Of a DNA stretch of 29,472 bases, positions 16,717 through 23,663 are shown piece by piece. The translations under genes and the position numbers were made by a program. Position 1 is the first letter of the stretch. Each line of letters begins with the position of its first letter. The stretch is from a virus. The stretch spans positions 1 through 29,472 of IMG/VR virus record IMGVR_UViG_3300030107_005493; one strand, written 5' to 3'. The notes under the pieces are model-generated. The model had not been told where the DNA came from. It was given only the letters and a program-made list of their open reading frames with translations, and made no database searches.

Positions 16717-18018
16717 ATGTTAAAGAACTTTTTTATGGGAATATTAATAACCTCATCTTTGTTTGCCCAAAACTTTGTATCAAACTTTTTTAAATACTCA
16801 ACTGCTTATGGTAGTTTCAGTTTAAACGCACCACGACATCAAGACGATAGATTTGCAATTGTTGGTGGATTGAGCACTGGTGATTTGATGGTAGATAGAA
16901 CAGAGAGAGATTTAAAACCTGATTTCCAAACATCCTTTGGATTAAGAAAGATTGGTAGATTTCAATATGAACCAAAAAGAGGTGTAAAGTCTGCTGGTAA
17001 AGGTGGAACTTGGTACGATGGTTCAGAACAAAATGCTAATGAAAGTGCTACATTCGGACCTGTTAAGGGTTGGGAATATTTAATAAAACATTCTCAAGGT
17101 CGTCAATGGGGAAATGATTATGTTAATCAAGAATATTGGTTAAGATACATTGGTGATTTCTTAATGGCTAAGGTTGGTTGGACAGAGTTAGGATTAGAAG
17201 AAATCAACTATGGTCAAGGTGATTTAAGAGTACACCTTACACCAGATGTATTACAAAATAAATTTCATGTTTCTCTTGGATTTAAACACAGACAACATCC
17301 TGTGTATGGGTTTGATGCCATGGTATTGGACACCACTTGGTACAGAGGTCAATGGTGGGCATTTGCTGAAGACGCATTTGGTATTGATGATAATATGTGG
17401 TATGATGAATCTATGTTAGAGGGGTATGATGAAGATGGTAATCCGATTTGGAAACATGATGAGTTGTTAGAACTTATAGATGGTGAATGGGTAAAGGTTG
17501 AAGGAGATGGTCCTTTTTGGAATGGTCGTGGGGAATATTGGGGTCACGATTGGTTATGGAGAGATGCCAATGGTCGTATATTTGCTTATACGGATAGAGA
17601 ATACTTTATATACCACTTCCCACGAATGTTAGAAACTTACATTGATGGAGTAAAAAAGAATTTAGGATATCAAAGTGAAACATCACTTGTGATAGGAATG
17701 GACTTTTACCACTATGCTGATAATTGGTGGTTACACGCTTGGGGTAATTGGTTACCTGTTCATTTTGGTCACACCAAACATTCTTATCAGAATGCTTCAC
17801 TATACAAAAAACATTTAGAAGAAGGATATGAACCATATGACTTTGAATATGTCGAGAGTGGTTGGGCAGATTGGAATGATTATGATTTAGGTGCTTTATT
17901 CGGAGTAAAACTCAAAGATAATCTTGGAGTGTTTGCTGAGGGAAGATATCTGTATTATTGGGAGAGACCAGCATACGATATCAAGCTAGGAGTTAATTAT
18001 CAATTTATGGGATTTTAA
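16717..18018 (+). CDS. Phage-encoded outer-membrane beta-barrel-like protein
   Basis: 433 residues with an N-terminal signal peptide (MLKNFFMGILITSSLFAQ, probable cleavage after A17 or Q18). The mature part has alternating aromatic/hydrophobic strands with tight turns, very high Trp and Tyr content, and an acidic Trp-rich insert at about 210-290. It ends in strands GVFAEGRYLYYWE and YDIKLGVNYQFMGF; the final Phe and alternating pattern match the C-terminal insertion signal of outer-membrane barrels recognised by BamA. That makes it an envelope protein of the infected host rather than a virion part, although a virion role is not excluded. The lipoprotein gene follows after one base. Known roles of phage-made outer-membrane proteins include superinfection exclusion and receptor masking, for example the porin encoded by phage PA-2; the role here is inferred. 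Confidence 0.65.
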   Translation: MLKNFFMGILITSSLFAQNFVSNFFKYSTAYGSFSLNAPRHQDDRFAIVGGLSTGDLMVDRTERDLKPDFQTSFGLRKIGRFQYEPKRGVKSAGKGGTWYDGSEQNANESATFGPVKGWEYLIKHSQGRQWGNDYVNQEYWLRYIGDFLMAKVGWTELGLEEINYGQGDLRVHLTPDVLQNKFHVSLGFKHRQHPVYGFDAMVLDTTWYRGQWWAFAEDAFGIDDNMWYDESMLEGYDEDGNPIWKHDELLELIDGEWVKVEGDGPFWNGRGEYWGHDWLWRDANGRIFAYTDREYFIYHFPRMLETYIDGVKKNLGYQSETSLVIGMDFYHYADNWWLHAWGNWLPVHFGHTKHSYQNASLYKKHLEEGYEPYDFEYVESGWADWNDYDLGALFGVKLKDNLGVFAEGRYLYYWERPAYDIKLGVNYQFMGF

Positions 18019-18019
18019 A

Positions 18020-18619
18020 ATGAGACACGAGGAAATATACAACAATATAAGAACGACTCTCGGTATAGTATTATTAGCCGTAATGTTCACCACATCAAGT
18101 TGTGAGGACACGAGAGTAGAAGAAACAAAAGAACCGATGATGCAGTTATGGGTGAATGGAGACCCAATAGATCCGTTTACCTATTATGGTCAGATAAACA
18201 CCTATGGTGAAATATCAGTTGGTGAAGATGGTAAAATTCAGAAACTTCTCGTGATGCACTTTCAAAGGGAAGTCGGTAGGGTATTACCTGAATTAGAACA
18301 TTATGCGGCTATTTGGGTTGATAAGGATGGTGAGGATAATAGTGATTTAATAGATCCAGGTTTATACTTGAACTACGGGCCAACAGACACATTGGCACAT
18401 ACAAGAGAACAGACAATGGATATGGAAATCATTGGTAGTTTTGATTACACAGATTTCGCACAATCAGAGATATATGTGAATGAGGATAACAAAGTTTCAG
18501 GTATGGCTAATGGTAAATTTTGGAATCCATATAGAGAGGAAGAGCAGTTAGGATTATTGGTTTTCGAAAACATAGAGATTGGAACAGATTCAGATGCAAC
18601 ATTTTATACAGGTGAATAA
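18020..18619 (+). CDS. Probable phage-encoded lipoprotein
   Basis: 199 residues. A basic N-terminus is followed by a hydrophobic stretch (TLGIVLLAVMFTTSSC) with a lipobox-like T-S-S-C; C28 would be lipidated. The residues after it (EDTRVEETKEP) are acidic, which recalls the lipoprotein export signals of Bacteroidota that send lipoproteins to the cell surface. The mature domain is acidic and beta-rich, with no named motif. The lipobox lacks Leu at -3, so the call is good but not certain. It starts one base after the barrel gene and precedes the MshEN-type gene by three bases. Phage lipoproteins such as T5 Llp block receptors against superinfection; with the barrel gene next door, a similar role is plausible. 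Confidence 0.6.
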   Translation: MRHEEIYNNIRTTLGIVLLAVMFTTSSCEDTRVEETKEPMMQLWVNGDPIDPFTYYGQINTYGEISVGEDGKIQKLLVMHFQREVGRVLPELEHYAAIWVDKDGEDNSDLIDPGLYLNYGPTDTLAHTREQTMDMEIIGSFDYTDFAQSEIYVNEDNKVSGMANGKFWNPYREEEQLGLLVFENIEIGTDSDATFYTGE

Positions 18620-18622
18620 TAT

Positions 18623-19309
18623 ATGAGTGATGGAGTCAGATTAGGTCAGTTGTTATGTGATGCAGATGTTATCACAAAACGACAACTAAGTAAAGCCTTA
18701 CAAGAACAAGTCAAAGGTAAAAAGGGAACCATTGGTGAAATCCTTGTAAACATGGGTGTTTGCTCCTTTGAAGACATTACTGAGGCCATGATGAATCACT
18801 CTTCGGACACTCAAAAACACGAAGAAAAACACGAAGAGATTCATAAAGAACCTATACCAAAACCAGTAGTTAAACCAGAACCCGTTGTGGTTGAACCTAC
18901 TCCACAGCCTGTAGTAGAAGAACCAAAAGTAGAAGAACCAATAGAACTTTCTGAAGATAAAGTTATGGGTACAAAGTTTACAATGTCTATTCAGACCATT
19001 ATTGCACTTGTTAGTGTAATAGCGGCAGGTGTTGGTGGTTATTATATGTTGTTAGCAGAAATAGAGGAAGCAAAAAACTTACCAGAACCACCATCTATTG
19101 AATCTATATTTGGTGATGAGTATCCATCCAAACCTGATGGACATAACTGGCCTCGTTCATACGAACAATACAAAACACAAGTTGGTGGATTACAAGAAGA
19201 TATGGATAATGTATTTGAAATAATTGATGAGTATGAAGAGAAAATTGAAGATTTAGAAAAACTCGTGGCTAACCTAAGAGTAGAGGTTGCGAAGAAAAAG
19301 GACAAGTAG
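18623..19309 (+). CDS. Membrane protein with N-terminal MshEN (T2SSE-N, c-di-GMP-type) domain, Pro-rich linker and coiled coil
   Basis: 228 residues. Residues 6-29 (RLGQLLCDADVITKRQLSKA then LQEQ) match the 24-residue RLG...Q motif of MshEN domains, which bind cyclic di-GMP in MshE-type ATPases. Residues 36-59 form a second 24-residue copy in which the R and Q positions are T36 and H59; two tandem motifs is the normal arrangement. Residues 75-110 are rich in Pro, Val and Glu (linker). One membrane helix follows (about 123-145), then an acidic segment and a coiled coil (about 185-225). The topology is likely MshEN domain inside, coiled coil in the periplasm. No Walker motifs exist, so it is not a secretion ATPase. 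It lies between the lipoprotein and thioredoxin-fold genes. It may couple a cytoplasmic signal to the envelope; ligand binding is uncertain because copy two is degenerate. Confidence 0.7.
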   Translation: MSDGVRLGQLLCDADVITKRQLSKALQEQVKGKKGTIGEILVNMGVCSFEDITEAMMNHSSDTQKHEEKHEEIHKEPIPKPVVKPEPVVVEPTPQPVVEEPKVEEPIELSEDKVMGTKFTMSIQTIIALVSVIAAGVGGYYMLLAEIEEAKNLPEPPSIESIFGDEYPSKPDGHNWPRSYEQYKTQVGGLQEDMDNVFEIIDEYEEKIEDLEKLVANLRVEVAKKKDK

Positions 19310-19319
19310 GAGTTACATT

Positions 19320-19697
19320 ATGCGAAATTTGTTAGGATTGATATTACTTTTCTCCATGACATTTGGTCAAGGTGTTAACGATAAAAATTTCAAAGAAAAA
19401 ATAAATGGTGGGGTTGTTGTTGTGGTATTTACATCAGAATGGCAAGAAGCCGATTTTGATGAAAAACTCATCAAAGGTGTAAAAGGATACCAAGATTGTG
19501 AGATTATAAGAGTTAAAAGTGAAGATGCCCCAAAGGTTGTTAAGAAGTTACGATTTAGGAATTATCCATCATTAGCTCTTTTCTACGATGGTTCTAAAAA
19601 GGAAACATGGAAAGCCGATATGGATGGGGAACTCGATTTAAGTAATAAAGAAATCAAGTCTGCAATAGATGATATATTAGCTGAAGATGTATTTTAA
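19320..19697 (+). CDS. Exported thioredoxin-fold protein lacking the CxxC active site
   Basis: 125 residues from the ATG at 19320, chosen because AGGAG (19308-19312) is seven bases upstream and the protein then begins with a clean signal peptide (MRNLLGLILLFSMTFGQ). A longer in-frame start at 19287 would put a Lys/Arg-rich extension before the signal and is less likely. The mature part follows a thioredoxin fold: strand VVVVVF (32-37), then TSEWQEADF where W-C-G-P-C would be, RFRNYPSLALFYDG with the cis-Pro (P83), and a closing helix. Both active-site cysteines are replaced (Gln and Asp), so it cannot act as a disulfide oxidoreductase; a binding or chaperone role in the periplasm is more likely. 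Its start overlaps the region just after the MshEN gene's stop. Confidence 0.7.
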   Translation: MRNLLGLILLFSMTFGQGVNDKNFKEKINGGVVVVVFTSEWQEADFDEKLIKGVKGYQDCEIIRVKSEDAPKVVKKLRFRNYPSLALFYDGSKKETWKADMDGELDLSNKEIKSAIDDILAEDVF

Positions 19698-19700
19698 TGT

Positions 19701-20345
19701 ATGGATATTGCAACTTTATCGGGTCATTTAGCCTTTGGGTTAATAGCATTTTCTTTTTTAGTAAAGGATATTTTATACCTTAGAATCCTATCCATTTTCG
19801 CAAGTTTATTTTCAGTATTTTATAATTACATTATTCCAGTTGAACCGATGTGGTTACCAATAGGTTGGAACATTATTTTCGTGCTAGTAAATATCTATCA
19901 TATAGCAGTTATCATATATGAAAAAAGACCTGTTAATATGAAATCGAAAGACAAAGAACTATATGAAACATTATTCAAGGAGTTAAGTCCAGTAGAGTAT
20001 TTGAAGATAAGTAAGGTAGCCGAATGGAAAACATATAAGAAAAACGAATCACTTATAATACAAGGTATGCCAGTTGATGATTTAATTTTGATTTACAATG
20101 GAACTGTTAATGTTATTGTGGATGGTGAAGGGGTGGCACAATTAAAAGATGGAGAGTTTGTTGGTGAGATGTCTTTTCTTACAGATAAACCAGCAACGGC
20201 CACTTGTAAAGTTGAACACGATACTGAATGTTTAGTTTGGAAGCAACCTGAATTTAAAGAATTATTAAAAAGAAACCCATCATTGTATTACACAATTCAG
20301 TCATTATTGAGTGGTCAATTGGTAGGTTATAGTACAAAAAAATGA
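19701..20345 (+). CDS. Popeye-type (POPDC-like) membrane protein with cyclic-nucleotide-binding fold
   Basis: 214 residues. Three membrane helices lie at about 8-24, 26-46 and 53-75; the third (WLPIGWNIIFVLVNIYHIAV) ends in EKRPV, the arrangement of bacterial Popeye-domain proteins. Residues of about 88-205 form a cyclic-nucleotide-binding beta roll. Its phosphate-binding cassette reads GEFVGEMSFLTDKPATATC (151-169). The Arg that binds the phosphate in CAP and PKA is Ala here (A165), as in Popeye proteins, which bind cAMP by a divergent pocket. No obvious Shine-Dalgarno precedes the ATG; the gene starts three bases after the previous stop and may depend on coupling. It could sense host cAMP at the inner membrane. 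Ligand binding is inferred from the fold. Confidence 0.75.
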   Translation: MDIATLSGHLAFGLIAFSFLVKDILYLRILSIFASLFSVFYNYIIPVEPMWLPIGWNIIFVLVNIYHIAVIIYEKRPVNMKSKDKELYETLFKELSPVEYLKISKVAEWKTYKKNESLIIQGMPVDDLILIYNGTVNVIVDGEGVAQLKDGEFVGEMSFLTDKPATATCKVEHDTECLVWKQPEFKELLKRNPSLYYTIQSLLSGQLVGYSTKK

Positions 20346-20351
20346 ATAACA

Positions 20352-20360
20352 GATATTTAT
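20352..20360 (+). promoter_or_regulatory. GATATTTAT element before the lysis-type genes
   Basis: The 33-base gap 20346-20378 carries GATATTTAT at 20352-20360, eight of nine bases the same as the TATATTTAT element in other gaps. It is weaker than the copies at 115, 13762 and 16676, and in AT-rich DNA such a match could be chance. Confidence 0.2.
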
Positions 20361-20378
20361 ATTTGATGGATAAAAGAT

Positions 20379-20537
20379 ATGCCAAATAAATCAGCTAAGT
20401 TACGAAAACAACAAAGACTTAGAAAAAACAAAGAGCTGAAACAAAAAGGTAGAACAGCTAACCAGTACAAAAAATGGTTAAAAAAACAAGGAGATAATCA
20501 TGGGGTTACTAAGTACAATAGCCAAAGGCGCAGGTAG
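20379..20537 (+). CDS. Small strongly basic protein (52 residues)
   Basis: ATG at 20379 opens a 52-codon frame beginning MPNKSAKLRKQQRLRKNKEL, followed by KQKGRTANQYKKWLKKQGDN. About 45% of the first 40 residues are Lys or Arg, and the pattern of basic helices with a GRT turn reminds me of small basic proteins seen next to lysis genes in other marine T4-like phages. The last 13 codons overlap the start of the holin-like gene (20500) in another frame and look less gene-like. The ribosome binding site is weak (GGAT at 20368-20371). A DNA- or RNA-binding role would fit the composition, but there is no direct evidence. Confidence 0.55.
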   Translation: MPNKSAKLRKQQRLRKNKELKQKGRTANQYKKWLKKQGDNHGVTKYNSQRRR

Positions 20538-20913
20538 TTTATTAGGTGGAACTGCAATTAAAGACATCGGAAATATAGTAGATGACCTACATACTTCAGG
20601 TGAAGAGAAGGCAGAAGCTAAACAAAAGATTACACAGATACTAGCAGAGGCAGAACAAGCAGCACAAGCTCAAGTATCAGCCCGTTGGGAAGCTGATTTA
20701 AAACATGGTAGTTGGTTAAGTAAAAATATAAGACCGATTACATTAATATTTTTAACAGGTGTATTCGTAATACTAAGTGTATTTGATGGTAATATGGGTG
20801 AATTTACTATTGGTGAAGCCTATGTACCTGTTTATCAAACATTATTGATGACCGTATACGCAGCGTACTTCGCTGGTCGGTCTATCGAAAAGGTAAAAAA
20901 GGTGACAAAATAA
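20500..20913 (+). CDS. Holin, 3TM (GTA-type) family
   Basis: 137 residues. The N-terminus is an amphipathic Gly-rich helix (LLSTIAKGAGSLLGGTAIKD) followed by a charged helix (SGEEKAEAKQKITQILAEAE, about 34-53). After KHGSWLSKNIRP come two hydrophobic helices (TLIFLTGVFVILSVF at about 80-94 and VPVYQTLLMTVYAAYFAGRS at about 109-128) and a basic tail. This is the layout of the 3TM holin family linked to gene transfer agent release: amphipathic helix, R-P-x-T before the first membrane span, and Y-F-x-G-R-S near the end. It would form inner-membrane lesions that start lysis. AAGGAG at 20489-20494 is a good ribosome binding site. No endolysin gene is visible in the window. Confidence 0.72.
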   Translation: MGLLSTIAKGAGSLLGGTAIKDIGNIVDDLHTSGEEKAEAKQKITQILAEAEQAAQAQVSARWEADLKHGSWLSKNIRPITLIFLTGVFVILSVFDGNMGEFTIGEAYVPVYQTLLMTVYAAYFAGRSIEKVKKVTK

Positions 20914-20926
20914 AGGGGAATAAAGG

Positions 20927-21049
20927 TTGAGTGAAACACAAGAGGCTCTTTTAAGACAACAACTTTTCACATTTTTAGAAAGAAATAGAGGAAAAGAGCA
21001 TGTGATAAAAAGAGTCTATAAAAGATTTCTTAAATGTCTTAACGGCTAA
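20927..21049 (+). CDS. Tiny basic protein with TTG start (40 residues)
   Basis: A 40-codon frame starts at TTG 20927 and ends with TAA at 21047-21049. AAAGG at 20922-20926 lies directly before it, which is closer than ideal, with AGGGG at 20913-20917 as an alternative. The product MSETQEALLRQQLFTFLERN then RGKEHVIKRVYKRFLKCLNG is a plausible two-helix protein. The frame fills the gap between two tightly spaced membrane genes, and GGAGAAG for the next gene follows right after it. Without an ATG and at this length the call is tentative; function is unknown. Confidence 0.5.
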   Translation: MSETQEALLRQQLFTFLERNRGKEHVIKRVYKRFLKCLNG

Positions 21050-21063
21050 ATAGGAGAAGTAAG

Positions 21064-21387
21064 ATGCCAGTTGAAAAAAAGGATGTGAAAGTAGATGATT
21101 ACCATGTCCAAGATCAAAAACATGCTATAAATCAACAATTAGTTGATATTATAAAATTTAGACAGAACAAAAAGTGGTATATCAGTATATCTGTAGTAGC
21201 ACTTTTCTCTACTATCCTTGCACTTATGATTTACTTTATGAGTAACGGAGTTGATGTACAGAGTGGATGGAAAGAAATCTTACTACTGATGTTAGGTGGA
21301 TTTGTGGGTTCGTTTGCCAAGGTCATTGATTTTTGGTTCAACAACGCTGAAGATGATGTTAAACTTTTAGAACATGCGGATGACTAA
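21064..21387 (+). CDS. Two-helix membrane protein, possible second holin or antiholin
   Basis: 107 residues. A charged N-terminus (about 1-37) is followed by a membrane helix (YISISVVALFSTILALMIYF at about 39-58), a short loop (MSNGVDVQSGWKE) and a second helix (ILLLMLGGFVGSFAKVIDFW at about 72-91), then an acidic tail. Such short two-helix proteins next to a holin often act as a second holin or antiholin. AGGAG at 21052-21056 precedes the ATG. No enzymatic motif is seen. Other small membrane roles remain possible. Confidence 0.6.
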   Translation: MPVEKKDVKVDDYHVQDQKHAINQQLVDIIKFRQNKKWYISISVVALFSTILALMIYFMSNGVDVQSGWKEILLLMLGGFVGSFAKVIDFWFNNAEDDVKLLEHADD

Positions 21388-21395
21388 TAGAATAG

Positions 21396-22625
21396 ATGGT
21401 CAAGTTAAAGAATATATTAAAAGAATTTAGTGGTACTACGGTTGGATACGGATTAAATACAGGTGATGCGTGGCCAGATGGTATCTTTACAAAGTATGGT
21501 GAGAGAAGATTAATCACCCCAGCTGGTATGCCAAGAGGTATGAAACAATTGGTAGCACCAGCAGCAGATTCGGTATATGGTGGGGATGGTTCTCAAAGAG
21601 AAAAAACAGCGATGGAAAAACATGGTGTGTTGAAGAGAACAAAAATTACACCTGAGTATGTCAAGAGTAACGCAGTTATAGACCCTCATGAACTTCGTGA
21701 TGATACTCCACCTTTAGCACCAAAACAAAGGGTGTTTGGTAGACGACCATTTGGTGTCAAACCTGATTACATTATTCCAAGAGAGGCAGCAAACTTTGTC
21801 ACATCGGATAAAAATTTATTAGTTAAGCCCACCACACCACCTGAAGGAAGTGAAAGTGGTGGTATTCCAGCAACACCTGAACCCGGTTCCACAAGTAAAA
21901 GTGGATATAGACAATTACAAAAGGGTGGAGAAAACATGGTTCAAGGTAAGGGTATTGATAAAATGTATGTTTATAAAATGTTGGGACATTATGATCCTAA
22001 AAAAGAAGGATTGACCGAACATATGTTAAGGGTAGTTTTAGAGGCAGGTTCTCTACCATTAAAACTTAAAAAAGTTAAAAAACATTCTGATAAAAAAATT
22101 AAAAGACAAGCTGATGGTGGAGTGAGTGATGATTTTTTCAAACACCATAAGTATCATAGTGGAGCTCACCTAACGGGTAAAGGAGCAGAACACGCAACAT
22201 ACGATTTTGACGATAGTGATTACGATGTTGAAGGTGGATATCAAGATAGAAAAGATAAACAGAAAAGAGGATATGAACCAGTTGAAAACTTGACACAAGA
22301 ACAGATACAAACTATCAGAGATAACTTGTGTATAAATTGTGGTTTACCAACAAATGAAAATTTAAGAAAGTGGTTTAAAGATAGATGGGTGAATATCGGT
22401 AAGAAAAAGAAAGGTGGGGGACATCCACCATGTGGTACGAGTGGAAAGAAAAGAGGATACGCTAAATGTGTTCCAGCTTCAAAGGCCGCCAGTATGACCA
22501 AAAAAGAAAAAGAATCTGCTACTCGTAGAAAGAGAGCAGCACAAAATAAAGCAGGTAGAGGTGGTAAACAATCTGCAGGACAAGGTAAGAAACCAATAAG
22601 AGTATCAACCAAACCTAAGAAATAG
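21396..22625 (+). CDS. Tagged Lys-rich protein with DUF5872-like C-terminal domain, probable internal head protein
   Basis: 409 residues, very basic. It begins MVKLKNILKE, the first of five copies of a ten-residue N-terminal pattern in this block; E10 with L8 fits the [LI]-x-E site of T4-type prohead protease. The middle is Pro/Gly/Lys-rich and probably unfolded (about 20-190). A CxxC (LCINCG) lies near residue 310. From about 320 to the end is a Lys/Arg-rich domain (WFKDRWVNIGKKKKGG; CGTSGKKRGYAKCVPASKAA; SATRRKRAAQ; KKPIRV) of the kind labelled DUF5872 in marine phages. Further L-x-E sites occur, for example VLEA near residue 217. The basic composition suggests binding to packaged DNA. No clear ribosome binding site is seen. 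Head localisation is inference. Confidence 0.7.
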   Translation: MVKLKNILKEFSGTTVGYGLNTGDAWPDGIFTKYGERRLITPAGMPRGMKQLVAPAADSVYGGDGSQREKTAMEKHGVLKRTKITPEYVKSNAVIDPHELRDDTPPLAPKQRVFGRRPFGVKPDYIIPREAANFVTSDKNLLVKPTTPPEGSESGGIPATPEPGSTSKSGYRQLQKGGENMVQGKGIDKMYVYKMLGHYDPKKEGLTEHMLRVVLEAGSLPLKLKKVKKHSDKKIKRQADGGVSDDFFKHHKYHSGAHLTGKGAEHATYDFDDSDYDVEGGYQDRKDKQKRGYEPVENLTQEQIQTIRDNLCINCGLPTNENLRKWFKDRWVNIGKKKKGGGHPPCGTSGKKRGYAKCVPASKAASMTKKEKESATRRKRAAQNKAGRGGKQSAGQGKKPIRVSTKPKK

Positions 22626-22631
22626 GAGAGT

Positions 22632-23663
22632 ATGATGGGTTTAAAATTAGAAGAAGTAGTAGGTAAAAAACTTACAGAAGAGCAGTTCGATGAGGCAGCT
22701 GGTAAGAAAGATGCTTGTTATCACAAGGTCAAAGCTCGTTACGATGTGTGGCCGTCAGCTTATGCTAGTGGAGCACTTGTAAAGTGTCGTAAGGTAGGTG
22801 CTAAGAATTGGGGTAATAAATCTAAAAAAGAAGGATATCCTGGTAAAAGTATAAAACCATTACACGATGACGAGGTTAATGAACGCACAAGGATGAAACC
22901 ACAAGTCAAAAAACTTTTAAAACAAAAGGGATACGGCCCTATCTTTGGTGCGATAGATAATTCTAAACAACAATTAAAACAGATGAGATACTCACGAGGT
23001 GAGATACAAGATACATTGATTAGTATGTTTGGTGATGAGGATCCGAAGATACTTCAAAAAATTAAAGAATCCATAAATGAGAAGAAAGGAGATTTTCTTG
23101 ATTCTCTGTTTCCAAAATCAAAAGTCGATAAGGCAGTTAAGATAGCCCAAGATATGGGTGGTGATATGACAGGAGCAGTTAAGAAGATTGAGAAGTATTT
23201 CAAGGGAATGACATTACATAGTAAAGTTAGAGATGCACTCCGTCAAGCTAATGAAGGATTCGCAAGTGACGCACAAAGACGAGCAGCTTTCGCAAGTGGG
23301 TACGAAGAAAAGGGTAAGAAGAAGAAAAAGAAGGAATCCGTAGAAGAAGCATATGATATATGGATGGAAGATGGTTCTTGGGGATACACCATGACTGGTT
23401 TGATAGAAGCTGAATATCAAGGTCGTAAGGTAAAACTCGGTAAACCGATGCAAGGTGATGTGAAAAAATTTAAAGTATATGTGAAGAATCCAAAGGGTAA
23501 TGTAGTTAAAGTTAACTTTGGACAAGGTGGTGACGCTAAAGGTGGAACCATGAGAATAAGAAAGTCTAATCCTAACGCTCGTAAAAACTTTAGGGCAAGA
23601 CACAATTGTGATAATCCAGGACCGAGACATAAAGCTCGTTACTGGTCATGTAGGAAATGGTAA
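22632..23663 (+). CDS. Lys-rich multi-domain phage protein with CYHKVK and C-terminal RHNC domains
   Basis: 343 residues. AGGAG at 22624-22628 supports starting at ATG 22632 or 22635. The N-terminus (MGLKLEEVVG) only partly resembles the tag of its neighbours. Residues of about 25-65 hold KKDACYHKVKARYDVWPSAY and ASGALVKCRKVGAKNWG, a segment common in uncharacterised marine phage proteins. Helical Lys-rich parts follow (about 80-215), then a KKKKKKE run. The last 90 residues (KFKVYVKNPKGNVVKVNFGQ; NPNARKNFRARHNCDNPGPR; ARYWSCRKW) form another recurrent phage domain with conserved His and Cys that might bind metal. An L-I-E site lies just before that domain (about residue 255), so the prohead protease could release it. 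Function is unknown; a head-internal role is suggested by its neighbours. Confidence 0.7.
   Translation: MMGLKLEEVVGKKLTEEQFDEAAGKKDACYHKVKARYDVWPSAYASGALVKCRKVGAKNWGNKSKKEGYPGKSIKPLHDDEVNERTRMKPQVKKLLKQKGYGPIFGAIDNSKQQLKQMRYSRGEIQDTLISMFGDEDPKILQKIKESINEKKGDFLDSLFPKSKVDKAVKIAQDMGGDMTGAVKKIEKYFKGMTLHSKVRDALRQANEGFASDAQRRAAFASGYEEKGKKKKKKESVEEAYDIWMEDGSWGYTMTGLIEAEYQGRKVKLGKPMQGDVKKFKVYVKNPKGNVVKVNFGQGGDAKGGTMRIRKSNPNARKNFRARHNCDNPGPRHKARYWSCRKW

Noticed and set aside
18623-19309. Type II secretion or pilus ATPase
   Set aside because: Only the N-terminal MshEN-type domain is present; there are no Walker A/B or Asp/His boxes and the protein ends in a coiled coil.
22241-23630. Minus-strand frames of 123 and 138 codons with hydrophobic runs
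   Set aside because: They are complements of Lys/Gly-rich coding sequence, which gives Phe/Leu/Pro-rich shadows; no minus-strand gene organisation is seen anywhere in the window.
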